Assembly (NCBI RefSeq): GCF_022008395.1
Contig: NZ_JAIRBB010000005.1
Span: 1 to 64,000, forward strand
Direction of reading: 5' to 3'
DNA: 64,000 nucleotides
DNA from: Aequorivita xiaoshiensis
GTDB taxonomy: Bacteria; Bacteroidota; Bacteroidia; Flavobacteriales; Flavobacteriaceae
The notes under the pieces were generated by a model. That model saw only the letters and a list, made by a program, of their open reading frames with translations, did no database searches and was not told the origin of the DNA. Positions within the stretch are counted from its first letter, which is position 1, and every line of letters starts with the position of its first letter. Shown here piece after piece: positions 8,293-16,877 of the stretch. The translations under genes were made by a program, and so were the position numbers.

Positions 8293-9115
8293 TTAAGTTA
8301 TGCCCGCATTTATGGCAAAATTCTGCGTCGTCTCTATGCTTTTGTTCGAGGCAATTTCTACAAGATAATGTATTTACATGAACGTAATCGTCTGGAATTT
8401 TTCTTACATACTGAGCACTTACAATACCAGTGGGTACTGCTATAACGCCGTAACCAAGTATCATAATTAAAGTTGCTAAAAGTCTTCCAGCTGGAGTTAC
8501 TGGAGCAATATCCCCAAAGCCTACGGTAGTTAGCGTTACAATACACCAATAAATACTCACGGGAATATTTTCAAAACCACTCGCTTCTCCTTCAATTAGG
8601 TACATTAAAGTTCCAGCAATAATTGCAACAATTAACACTGCGAAAATGAAAATAAATATTTTAGGTCTACTTTCTATGAGCGCCTTCTTAAGTTTATTCC
8701 CTTCTCCGATATAACGGGTAATTTTCAAAATTCTAAATACACGAAGTAAACGTAAGGCTCTAACGGTTAACAAATAATTACTACCTACTAAAATGAAAGA
8801 AAGATATAGTGGAATTGTAGATAAAAAATCTATTATCCCATAAAAGCTAAATATATAGTGCTTAGGTTTTTTTACTGAAATTATTCGAGCTATGTATTCT
8901 ATTGTAAAAAAGATAGTTATTGTCCACTCAATTATATAAAATAAATTGTGGTACTTTAAGTCTATAGATTTAACACTCTCTAGCATTACAATCAATACGC
9001 TTAGCAGAATGAGAATGAGTAGCACTATATCGAATAGCTTACCCATGGGTGTATCTGCCTCATAGATAATTTCGTGTAGCCTGTAACGCCAGGATTTTTT
9101 ATTTGATGGTTTCAT
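8261..9115 (-). CDS. Voltage-gated potassium channel with C-terminal zinc ribbon
   Basis: Six-helix voltage-gated channel of the inner membrane. The S4 helix carries basic residues at every third position (R119, R122, R125, R128, K131). The pore helix is followed by the potassium selectivity filter TVGFGD at 197-202 and S6 (LLATLIMILGYGVIAVPTG). After S6 come only about 50 residues ending in two Cys pairs (CRNC at 252-255, CHKC at 267-270), a small zinc-ribbon-like module instead of a RCK/TrkA or cyclic-nucleotide domain. The zinc-ribbon tail presumably gates or tethers the channel (inference). The gene overlaps miaA by 32 bases. Confidence 0.9.
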   Translation of the reverse strand: MKPSNKKSWRYRLHEIIYEADTPMGKLFDIVLLILILLSVLIVMLESVKSIDLKYHNLFYIIEWTITIFFTIEYIARIISVKKPKHYIFSFYGIIDFLSTIPLYLSFILVGSNYLLTVRALRLLRVFRILKITRYIGEGNKLKKALIESRPKIFIFIFAVLIVAIIAGTLMYLIEGEASGFENIPVSIYWCIVTLTTVGFGDIAPVTPAGRLLATLIMILGYGVIAVPTGIVSAQYVRKIPDDYVHVNTLSCRNCLEQKHRDDAEFCHKCGHNLNEEPSQIENT

Positions 9116-9147
9116 ATAACTATCTGAACTATAAAAATAAGCAATGA

Positions 9148-10530
9148 TTACTTATTAATCGAGTTAGTTGAAAGATTCACTGTTTTTAATACTTTTTTAC
9201 TTCTTAAATAACTCTGTATTATATGTTGTGCATCTCGGTTGTTTTGCATCGGGTTAATAATCGTTTTTAGTATTTCAGGGTTATTAATTTGATGGTTTAA
9301 GTTATAAAATCCATAACCTTTATACTTTCCATCCTCAATTAAAACAACAGCACGCTCTTCTACATCTCGTCCGCGATCGATTATCAACATATTTTGGTTT
9401 TCAAAACTTTTCTTTTCTAGAAATGCTTTAACACGCACATTGTATTCTTCTGCCGGCTCTTTATTTATACAAGCTCCATAACACTCCTTGATAGTGTAGT
9501 TGAAGCACTGATTTTTAGAATCATAAAGACCATTTAGTTTTTGACAAAGGTTATACTCTTCAGTAATTTTAAAAAGTTCCGATTTTGCCTGTTGAAAATT
9601 GCTAAACGTAAGTATAGCTTTTTTACGACCATCAGCTTTTTCAATACTTAAATTTATATAACCGTTTTTATCTACAAATGAAGTAAGCTGATGTGTATAG
9701 GAAGATCTGCGAAGGGCACGATTAAACATAGGTTTAATTTGTTTAATTTCTTCAGATTCCTTTAAAAGCGCTATTAGTTCACTTCCTGTTTTTTCAAAGT
9801 TAACCGATTTAACTTGCTTTTGAATTTTTTTCGACTTTCGATTTTCGCTAGTAAAATGTTGGCTAAGTCTTTTCTTGATATTTTTGCTCTTTCCTATATA
9901 AATAACATCACCCGCTTCATTTAGCATATAGTAAACACCGACTTCAGAAGGGATGTTTTCTATAAGATTGAGTAATTTAGAATTTAATTTTTTCTTTGGG
10001 TCTTTCCGAACTGTTTCGCTAATAATTTGCTTTGAAGTGTCTTTAGCTAACAACATTTTGAAAAGTGAAACTGTTGCTTTTGCATCCCCTTGAGCGCGAT
10101 GGCGATCGGTAAGTGGAATTCCTAATGCACGTACTAATTTCCCTAAACTATAGGAAGGCATATCTGGAATTAACTTTTTTGCCAATTCAACAGTACAAAG
10201 CGTTTGTTTTTCGAAAGGATAACCTAAACGATCAAATTCAGTGGTTAATATTCTATTATCGAAAAGTGCGTTGTGTGCTACTAAAATACAATCGTCTGTT
10301 ATTTCTATGATACGTTTGGCTACTTCATAAAATTTCGGTGCTTGGCGTAACATCTCATTGTTAATTCCTGTAAGGTTAACCACAAAAGGCTGAATGGGTC
10401 TTTCCGGATTAATTAAGCTCGAAAACTGATCAACTATTTTATGACCGTCAAACCTATAGATTGCAATCTCTGTAATGCCTTCTTCATTATATTTTCCTCC
10501 TGTCGTTTCTATATCTAAAATTGCGTACAT
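9148..10530 (-). CDS. DnaQ-type exonuclease fused to GIY-YIG endonuclease (Cho/UvrC-like)
   Basis: Residues 1-165 form a DEDDh 3'-5' exonuclease domain: D6 and E8 in LDIETTG, D91 in AHNALFDNR, H144 and D149 in DRHRAQGDA. Residues about 196-275 form a GIY-YIG domain (GVYYML, then VIYIGKSKNIKKRL) like UvrC and its homologue Cho. The remaining 185 residues resemble the Cho-type tail. Such fusions are known in several phyla. A role in excision repair or in DNA-end processing is inferred, not demonstrated. Length is 460 aa and the ATG is close to the catalytic strand, so the start is secure. Confidence 0.88.
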   Translation of the reverse strand: MYAILDIETTGGKYNEEGITEIAIYRFDGHKIVDQFSSLINPERPIQPFVVNLTGINNEMLRQAPKFYEVAKRIIEITDDCILVAHNALFDNRILTTEFDRLGYPFEKQTLCTVELAKKLIPDMPSYSLGKLVRALGIPLTDRHRAQGDAKATVSLFKMLLAKDTSKQIISETVRKDPKKKLNSKLLNLIENIPSEVGVYYMLNEAGDVIYIGKSKNIKKRLSQHFTSENRKSKKIQKQVKSVNFEKTGSELIALLKESEEIKQIKPMFNRALRRSSYTHQLTSFVDKNGYINLSIEKADGRKKAILTFSNFQQAKSELFKITEEYNLCQKLNGLYDSKNQCFNYTIKECYGACINKEPAEEYNVRVKAFLEKKSFENQNMLIIDRGRDVEERAVVLIEDGKYKGYGFYNLNHQINNPEILKTIINPMQNNRDAQHIIQSYLRSKKVLKTVNLSTNSINK

Positions 10531-10565
10531 CTACTTTACTTACTATTCAATAATTTAATTTTGTA

Positions 10566-11219
10566 CTAATAGTTTCTTTCGCCAAATATAGCACTGCCTA
10601 CACGCACCATATTGCTGCCATTCTCGATTGCAATCTCGTAATCACCACTCATTCCCATACTCAAGATTTTCAATTCTGAATTTTCAATTTTGAATTGGTC
10701 AAAGGCTTTTTTTAGTCTCTGAAACTCTTGTGAAATTTGCTTTTCATCGTCTGTAAATGTTGCCATTCCCATCAAACCAACAATTTTCACATTTTTAAAA
10801 CTTTGTAATTCCTCAGAGTGGAGTAGCGCAGCTGCATCGGATATATCCATTCCAAACTTACTGTCTTCTTCTGCAATTTTTATTTGAAGCAAACACTCAA
10901 TAACTCTTTCATTTCTTTTGGCTTGCTTGTTTATTTCCTTTAAAAGCCTTAGACTATCAACTGCATGAATTAGGCTTACAAATGGAGCTATATACTTTAC
11001 TTTATTGCGTTGCAGATGTCCAATCATATGCCATTGGATGTCTTTTGGCATTTCTTGCCATTTAGACTCCATTTCTTGAACCTTATTTTCGCCAAAATCT
11101 TTATGACCTGAATTGTAGGCTTGCATCAAATCTGATACAGGTTTAGTTTTGGAAACCGCAATTAAAGTTACTTCGTTAGGCAACTTACTCTTTAAATTCT
11201 TTAATTTTTCTGAAATCAT
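10566..11219 (-). CDS. YggS-family PLP-binding protein
   Basis: Single-domain TIM-barrel PLP protein that helps maintain pyridoxal phosphate homeostasis. The PLP lysine is K24 (AVSKTKP). The family motifs DFGENKVQE, HMIGHLQRNK, GLMGMAT and SMGMSGDYE, and the phosphate-binding RVGSAIFG near the C-terminus, are all present. Length 217 aa is typical. It is in a minus-strand series with the nuclease fusion and the DUF1015 gene. No enzymatic reaction is established for the family. Confidence 0.93.
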   Translation of the reverse strand: MISEKLKNLKSKLPNEVTLIAVSKTKPVSDLMQAYNSGHKDFGENKVQEMESKWQEMPKDIQWHMIGHLQRNKVKYIAPFVSLIHAVDSLRLLKEINKQAKRNERVIECLLQIKIAEEDSKFGMDISDAAALLHSEELQSFKNVKIVGLMGMATFTDDEKQISQEFQRLKKAFDQFKIENSELKILSMGMSGDYEIAIENGSNMVRVGSAIFGERNY

Positions 11220-11263
11220 TTTTCTCTTTCTTCTTTAACTTTCCCTCTTTATTTCATTTGTAA

Positions 11264-12502
11264 TTAGAATTCATAAACCGTAACTCCGCTTCGGAGTTTT
11301 GGTTCAATATAAGTGCTTTTTGGGGGCATTTTAAAGCCTTCATCTGCTATTTTCCGCATTTCCTCTGTGGTAACAGGTAACACACCAAACCCTACAGCAA
11401 ATTCCCCTGAATCTACAACCGTTTTAACGTAAGCTAAATCTTTTTTACCGTGTGAATATTCAATGCGTTTGTCTTTTCGTAAATCTTCAATCCCTAAAAC
11501 AGGATTTAAAATTGTAACATATAAAATATGAGTATCTAAAGCATCAAGAGCATTTGTAATTTTATATTTGCTTTTACGAAGGTGAAGGGAATAAAACTCT
11601 CCATCTAAATACATGCTAAAATGATTCACTTGAGATGGTTTATAGTATTCCATCCCTCGGTTTTCGATTCTAAAATACTCATCCAGTTTTATTAAAAATT
11701 CTTGTTTTGTCAATCCATTTAAGTCTTTAACCAACCTATTGAATTCATATATTTTTAAATCGCTTTCAGGAATGAGGTAACTCATAAAAAAATTATATGG
11801 CTCCTCTCCAGTGTGATGCGGATTTTCTTCTTTTAAATCTTTCGCTAAAAGATAAGAAGATGCCGAACGGTGATGTCCGTCTGCTATATACAAGGATGGA
11901 ATTTTTTTAAAGATATCCTGAATTTTTTTCAAAAGCTCCTCATCATCTACATTCCATAGGTAATGCGTGTCTCGGTATGTTGTTGTAAACTCATACTCGG
12001 GTCTGTTTTGCATCACCAACTTTTTAATGTCTGTTAACTCCTGATTATTTGGATAGGTAAGGAGTACAGCTTCAGCATTAAATCCTACAGTTTTTAAATA
12101 TTCTTTAAAAGCTACTTCTCGGTATTCAAGAGTGTCTTCGTGCTTCTTAATTATGTTGTTTTCATAATCTTGAACACTAGTTGCACCCACAAAACCATTG
12201 AAAACTAAGCCGTCACGATTCACAATTTTATAAATATAAAAGGAAGGCTTTTCGTCCTGCATAAAGATACCATCTTCTTTAAATTCTAAATAGCGATTTT
12301 TCACCAAGCCATAACGCTCTTCACCAGAAATCTCCTTGTGATATCGAAAACCTGGGTTTACAATATGTAAAAACGAAAATGGATTATCTCGTAATCGCGA
12401 CTCTACCTGCAAAGCTGTATAGCTTTCATACGAGCGTGCGGCGAGTAAACTCACTTTGTCCCGTGTTGGGCGAACAGCTTTGAAGGGAATAATTCTGGCC
12501 AT
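11264..12502 (-). CDS. DUF1015 family protein
   Basis: 412-aa cytoplasmic protein matching DUF1015, with the family signature YIADGHHR followed by SASSYLLAK near the middle and the conserved N-terminus (IIPFKAVRPTRDK). Its biochemical activity is unknown. The HH/D-containing signature suggests a metal- or phosphate-dependent enzyme, but that is speculation. In this window it follows the hydroxyacyl-CoA dehydrogenase gene closely (46-base gap) on the same strand, so shared transcription is plausible. Confidence 0.85.
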   Translation of the reverse strand: MARIIPFKAVRPTRDKVSLLAARSYESYTALQVESRLRDNPFSFLHIVNPGFRYHKEISGEERYGLVKNRYLEFKEDGIFMQDEKPSFYIYKIVNRDGLVFNGFVGATSVQDYENNIIKKHEDTLEYREVAFKEYLKTVGFNAEAVLLTYPNNQELTDIKKLVMQNRPEYEFTTTYRDTHYLWNVDDEELLKKIQDIFKKIPSLYIADGHHRSASSYLLAKDLKEENPHHTGEEPYNFFMSYLIPESDLKIYEFNRLVKDLNGLTKQEFLIKLDEYFRIENRGMEYYKPSQVNHFSMYLDGEFYSLHLRKSKYKITNALDALDTHILYVTILNPVLGIEDLRKDKRIEYSHGKKDLAYVKTVVDSGEFAVGFGVLPVTTEEMRKIADEGFKMPPKSTYIEPKLRSGVTVYEF

Positions 12503-12548
12503 TTATTAAAATTCTATGAATGATTGTAATTAGCAGATCGCTTTAATG

Positions 12549-13439
12549 CTATTTTGAAAACATGGCAGCAACAACTTCTGCTTTTCTATTTTCGCTATAG
12601 TCGTAAAATCCTTCTCCGCTTTTAGCTCCTAGCTTTCCAGCCATAACCATATTTACCAATAATGGACAAGGTGCGTATTTAGGGTTTTTAAAGCCGTCGT
12701 ACATTACGTTTAAGATTGAAAGGCAAACGTCAAGACCAATAAAATCGGCCAGAGCTAAAGGCCCCATTGGGTGCGCCATTCCTAGCATCATAACTGTATC
12801 TATCTCCTTAACACCTGCTACACCATTATAAAGCGTTTCGATGGCTTCATTAATCATTGGCATTAAAATACGGTTTGCTACAAAACCTGGATAATCGTTA
12901 ACTTCAACAGGAACTTTGTTTAACTTTTTAGAAAGGTCTTCAATAACCTTGTAGGTTTCTTGGCTAGTGCTGTATCCTTTAATGATTTCAACCAACTTCA
13001 TTATCGGCACTGGATTCATAAAGTGCATACCAATCACTTTTTCAGGTCTTTTAGTTACTGCAGCAATCTGAGTAATTGAAATAGAAGATGTGTTACTTGC
13101 TAGTATAGTATTCTCGTCGCAGAAATTCTCTAAATCGCGGAAAATCTTAAGCTTTAAATCTACATTTTCTGTAGCAGCCTCTACAACTAAGTCTGTTGTT
13201 TTAACACCTTTTTCTAAATCAGTAAAAGTTGTAATGTTGTTAAGCGTACGTGATTTGTCCTCTTCTGAAATTTTTTCTTTTGCAACCATTCTATCTAGGT
13301 TCTTAGTGATAGTTGCTATTCCTCTGTCTAGAGATTCTTGTGAAATATCAATTAGGTTTACTTTGTAATCGAATTGTGCGAAGGTGTGGGCAATACCATT
13401 ACCCATTGTTCCAGCACCTATTACTGCTATATTTTTCAT
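12549..13439 (-). CDS. 3-hydroxyacyl-CoA (3-hydroxybutyryl-CoA) dehydrogenase
   Basis: NAD-dependent oxidation of 3-hydroxyacyl-CoA to 3-ketoacyl-CoA, or the reverse, in fatty-acid or butyrate-type metabolism. A Rossmann fold with GAGTMG at 8-13, the ASNTSS segment, the catalytic-His motif HFMNPVP and the C-terminal dimerisation domain with DYPGFVANR are present. At 296 aa it is the stand-alone Hbd/PaaH size rather than a FadB fusion. It lies between the Gfo/Idh oxidoreductase and DUF1015 genes in the same orientation. Confidence 0.93.
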   Translation of the reverse strand: MKNIAVIGAGTMGNGIAHTFAQFDYKVNLIDISQESLDRGIATITKNLDRMVAKEKISEEDKSRTLNNITTFTDLEKGVKTTDLVVEAATENVDLKLKIFRDLENFCDENTILASNTSSISITQIAAVTKRPEKVIGMHFMNPVPIMKLVEIIKGYSTSQETYKVIEDLSKKLNKVPVEVNDYPGFVANRILMPMINEAIETLYNGVAGVKEIDTVMMLGMAHPMGPLALADFIGLDVCLSILNVMYDGFKNPKYAPCPLLVNMVMAGKLGAKSGEGFYDYSENRKAEVVAAMFSK

Positions 13440-13482
13440 TTTAAAATCTTGAATTTATAATTCGTGTATCAACTTATGTTCT

Positions 13483-14451
13483 TTATACTTTTTTGAAATT
13501 CTCTATAATCAACATTGCTACGCGCAATGCTTCAGTACCTTGTTTTAATGATACTTCAGGTGTTCTATCTGCTTTAATAGCATCGTAAAAACTCTCAAGT
13601 TCATCTAAAATAGCATTGTTTTCTTCAACCTGAGGGTTTTCAAAATAAATCTGCTTTTTTACGCCTTCTGCATTAGTCAATATCATTGCGTAATCATCAG
13701 GTTTTGTAGCTGCTTCTTTCATTTTTACCACTTCACATTTCTTCTCTAAGAAATCTACAGAAATATATGCATCACGCTGAAAGAATCGCGCTTTCCGCAT
13801 TTTTTTAAGTGAAATTCTACTGGCTGTTAAATTTGCTACACAACCGTTCTCAAACTCAATTCTGGCGTTTGCAATATCTGGTGTTTCGCTAATTACTGAA
13901 ACTCCACTCGCACTTACCGATTTAACAGGACTTTTTACTACACTTAAAATAGCGTCTATGTCGTGAATCATTAAGTCTAAAACTACAGAAACGTCTGTTC
14001 CGCGAGGGTTAAATTCCGACAGTCTGTGCGATTCAATAAACATCGGGTTGTGGATGTTGTCTTTTATAGCTTGAAAAGCAGGGTTAAAACGTTCAACTTG
14101 TCCAACCTGACCGCGAACTTTCATCTCTTTAGCTAAATCACGAATTTCCTCTGCTTGCGCAACGGTTTCTGTGATAGGTTTTTCAATAAAAAGATGTTTT
14201 TTAGCATTAAGAACTTTTTTAGCACATTCAAAATGTGTGCTTGTAGGTGTTACTACCACAATCATTTCACTAGCATCTATAAGGCTTTCCATAGTTAGGA
14301 AACTTTTATAGCCGAACTCAGATTCTATTTTTTCCGAAGCTTGTTTATCTGCATCGTAAAAACCAACAAGTTCGTATTTTGATGATTGTTGCAGTAGTTT
14401 TAAGTGTATTTTTCCTAAGTGTCCAGCACCTAGAACTCCAGCTTTTAACAT
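13483..14451 (-). CDS. Gfo/Idh/MocA-family NAD(P)-dependent oxidoreductase
   Basis: N-terminal Rossmann domain with GAGHLG (residues 8-13), then VVVTPTSTH and the family EKPITET motif whose Lys is catalytic. The C-terminal alpha/beta domain includes DLMIHDIDA. Related enzymes act on sugars, inositols or biliverdin. The substrate here is not apparent. The 322-aa length is usual. It is the first gene of the minus-strand run toward miaA, and its start faces a 326-base intergenic region shared with pcm. Confidence 0.85.
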   Translation of the reverse strand: MLKAGVLGAGHLGKIHLKLLQQSSKYELVGFYDADKQASEKIESEFGYKSFLTMESLIDASEMIVVVTPTSTHFECAKKVLNAKKHLFIEKPITETVAQAEEIRDLAKEMKVRGQVGQVERFNPAFQAIKDNIHNPMFIESHRLSEFNPRGTDVSVVLDLMIHDIDAILSVVKSPVKSVSASGVSVISETPDIANARIEFENGCVANLTASRISLKKMRKARFFQRDAYISVDFLEKKCEVVKMKEAATKPDDYAMILTNAEGVKKQIYFENPQVEENNAILDELESFYDAIKADRTPEVSLKQGTEALRVAMLIIENFKKV

Positions 14452-14777
14452 TGACGTGTGTTTTTCACAAATGTAAGGGTTTTCAAGGGAAAGTTTAAAA
14501 GTTGAAGAGGTTAAAAGTTACGTTGTTTAAGTGTTTTAAAATTTTGAACTTTAGGAGCCAAGACTATGATTTTGTATGTTGATAAGTTTAATTGTAAGTT
14601 CAGCCAATGAAAATCATTAAGTTGGAATGTTTTAGTGGTTGTGATGAGGATTTGGTTTTTGAATATTGAAATTTATTTTGGAATTTGGTCCTCGCAAATT
14701 AAGGCTTATAAAGCTTATTTGGTTATTTTGTAACGAAATTGTTTATCCCGAATTCTTCGGAACTAAAATTTAATAAT
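14452..14777. other. Divergent intergenic region between Gfo/Idh and pcm
   Basis: 326 bases, AT-rich, with no open frame longer than a few dozen codons and no tRNA-like or riboswitch-like fold that I recognise. A -7-like box for pcm (TTATTTTG, one mismatch) lies at 14723-14730. The minus-strand promoter was not identified. Confidence 0.5.
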
Positions 14778-15419
14778 GTGAAAGATACCTTTACTCATCA
14801 AGGAATGCGGAAGAGGCTTGTTGAAACTCTTAAAAAGAAAGGAATTGTAAATAATAATGTTTTGCAGGCTATAAGTAAGATTCCAAGACATCTCTTTATG
14901 GATTCTAGTTTTGTAGATCACGCCTATACCGATAAAGCTTTTCCCATTGCAGCAGATCAAACTATTTCTCAACCCTATACTGTAGCTAGACAAACAGAAC
15001 TTTTAGAAGTTGAAAAGGGAGATAAAGTTCTTGAAATTGGAACTGGAAGCGGATATCAATCTGCCGTGCTTTTAGAATTAGGAGTGACTCTTTTTACCAT
15101 TGAAAGGCAAAACGAGCTTTTTAAAAAAACTAAATTGTTCCTTCCGAAATTAGGTTATAAACCAAAGCGAATGATTTTTGGTGATGGGTATATTGGGTTA
15201 GAAGAGGAGGCTCCTTATGACGGAATTATAGTTACTGCAGGTGCACCTTTTGTGCCAAATCCTTTATTAGCTCAGTTGAAAATTGGAGGGAAATTAGTGA
15301 TTCCTGTTGGTGACAATGTTCAGATAATGACGGTGTTTACTCGTAAATCTGAGGCCGAATTTGTGAAAGAAGAGCACGGAGAATTCCGATTCGTACCTCT
15401 CCTAGAAGACAAAAACTAA
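14778..15419 (+). CDS. pcm: Protein-L-isoaspartate O-methyltransferase
   Basis: Methylates isoaspartyl residues in damaged proteins with S-adenosylmethionine so that they can revert to aspartate. The SAM motif EIGTGSGYQ, the GDGY motif and the post-motif VTAGAPFVP are present, together with the QTISQPYTVA substrate loop. The longest frame starts at a TTG at 14739. I prefer the GTG at 14778 (VKDTFTHQGMRKRL), because relatives begin here and it leaves a normal leader after the -7-like box. The stop overlaps the stop of the convergent acetyltransferase gene by 4 bases. Confidence 0.9.
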   Translation: MKDTFTHQGMRKRLVETLKKKGIVNNNVLQAISKIPRHLFMDSSFVDHAYTDKAFPIAADQTISQPYTVARQTELLEVEKGDKVLEIGTGSGYQSAVLLELGVTLFTIERQNELFKKTKLFLPKLGYKPKRMIFGDGYIGLEEEAPYDGIIVTAGAPFVPNPLLAQLKIGGKLVIPVGDNVQIMTVFTRKSEAEFVKEEHGEFRFVPLLEDKN

Positions 15420-15934
15420 CGGTTTAAGTAAAACACTTCATTGTTTTGGTTGTCAGTATCTTTTAAAGTGTGGCTTGGAATAAATCCAAAGCGTTTTAAG
15501 AGGTTTTTTGATGGAATATTTCTGTAATCGGTGTAAGCAACAATGGTTTCAAAATCTCTTTGAGTGAAGCCATAATTTAAAACTGCTTTTAGGGCTTCGC
15601 TCATAAATCCTTTGCCTTGAAATTTAGGATCTAGGTCGTAACCAACCTCTGCAGTTTTTTTATCTTCTGAAAAATTCCAAAGACAAATTGAGCCAATTAA
15701 TTCTGTTGAACCTTGTAAAACTATCCCCCAAGCTATTGACTGATTTTTCTTTAATTGGCTGTTAATATTTTTAATATGTGCCACCGCCATTTCAAAAGTT
15801 TGCGGCTCCGATCTTTTTATAAATTTTGTGATTTCCTTATCTGAACGGAAATAGTGAATTCTATCTACATCCGAAAGATTTATCTCACGTAGATGCAAAC
15901 GTTCGGTGTTTAGGATAGGGAAGGGGGTGGCCAT
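15416..15934 (-). CDS. GNAT-family N-acetyltransferase (RimJ/RimL-like)
   Basis: 172-aa single GNAT domain of the Acetyltransf_3 type. It has the N-terminal strand TERLHLREI, the AEVGYDLDPKFQGKG segment that forms the acetyl-CoA pyrophosphate loop (motif A), and the C-terminal RNIPSKNLLKRFGF motif. Such proteins acetylate protein N-termini, amino acids or small molecules. The substrate is unknown. It is convergent with pcm and overlaps its stop by 4 bases, leaving no room for a terminator. Confidence 0.85.
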   Translation of the reverse strand: MATPFPILNTERLHLREINLSDVDRIHYFRSDKEITKFIKRSEPQTFEMAVAHIKNINSQLKKNQSIAWGIVLQGSTELIGSICLWNFSEDKKTAEVGYDLDPKFQGKGFMSEALKAVLNYGFTQRDFETIVAYTDYRNIPSKNLLKRFGFIPSHTLKDTDNQNNEVFYLNR

Positions 15935-15998
15935 AAGTGCTAATCTAAATGATGATATCTTTTTGAAACGGATTTACACTCAAAGTGAATGTATGTAA

Positions 15999-16772
15999 TC
16001 AGTGCTTTTTTAAAAACTCAATCAATTCCTCAAATGAATCATTTGCGGCTTCTTGGTTATATTTTAATAAATAGTGCTTTTTAGTTATAAATGGAATAAT
16101 CCTGTAATACTTACCTTTCTTAAGACTTTCAACATCATATCCATGGTATGCTTCGTCATAAACTTGAATTTTTACATTCTCAGCAATCATGTTCTCAAGA
16201 ATGTCGTTAACTTTTACAATTTTATCTCTTCCTCCTGTCATAATGAGAACTGGAACCTTTGGTTTTAACTTCAATTCATATCCATTTGCAGGATAAAACA
16301 TTGCAATTGATTTAATATTTAGTTCCTCTAGTTGAACTTGGTCGTTGGCTAAAGGAATTAGCCCTAAACCAGCGCGCGACCAACCTACAATGCTTCCTTT
16401 AGATTTTGGATCGATTCTTTCGCTCTCCTTAGCCCATTTTAGGGCTTGTTTTAGCGTCCAAATTATTTGAGAGGGCTCTTCTTCATCAACATTTCTATGG
16501 GAGGCTTTATAGGCTGCAACGTTATCGACCAATAAAACAGAAATACCTTCTGCATTCAGCTTTTTAGCCACGTTAAAATAATGCAAAGTATCTTTAAAAA
16601 TCCTCAAACCTCCAGTTCCAGGTAGGAAAACAGCCCATTTGGAAGCATCGTAATTATCAGCTTTTTGAAAATGAAAAAAATCGATCATTTTCGCATCTTT
16701 TGGTACTTTCTGCATTGGGATACAGCTTGTAAAAAGCGAAAATATGAGCAGGAGTTTAAATGTAATTTTCAT
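15999..16772 (-). CDS. Alpha/beta-hydrolase lipoprotein
   Basis: A lipoprotein signal (LLLIFSLFTSC, lipid Cys17) is followed by an alpha/beta-hydrolase fold. A probable catalytic triad is visible: nucleophile Ser132 in GWSRAG, Asp183 in TGGRDKIV, and His210 in AYHGYD. The sequence resembles dienelactone-hydrolase-like enzymes, and a GTGG oxyanion-type segment is at about 52-55. It is expected to be tethered to the envelope, with substrate unknown. It stands alone, with the DUF5686 gene upstream on the same strand about 105 bases away. Confidence 0.8.
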   Translation of the reverse strand: MKITFKLLLIFSLFTSCIPMQKVPKDAKMIDFFHFQKADNYDASKWAVFLPGTGGLRIFKDTLHYFNVAKKLNAEGISVLLVDNVAAYKASHRNVDEEEPSQIIWTLKQALKWAKESERIDPKSKGSIVGWSRAGLGLIPLANDQVQLEELNIKSIAMFYPANGYELKLKPKVPVLIMTGGRDKIVKVNDILENMIAENVKIQVYDEAYHGYDVESLKKGKYYRIIPFITKKHYLLKYNQEAANDSFEELIEFLKKH

Positions 16773-16877
16773 CTTTTATTTTTAAAGAAATGATTTTCGC
16801 TATTGTCAATTTCATCACAATGAAATATAATAACAAAAAAAATAATACGCTAATAATGAATTAGATAGGTTGAATAC

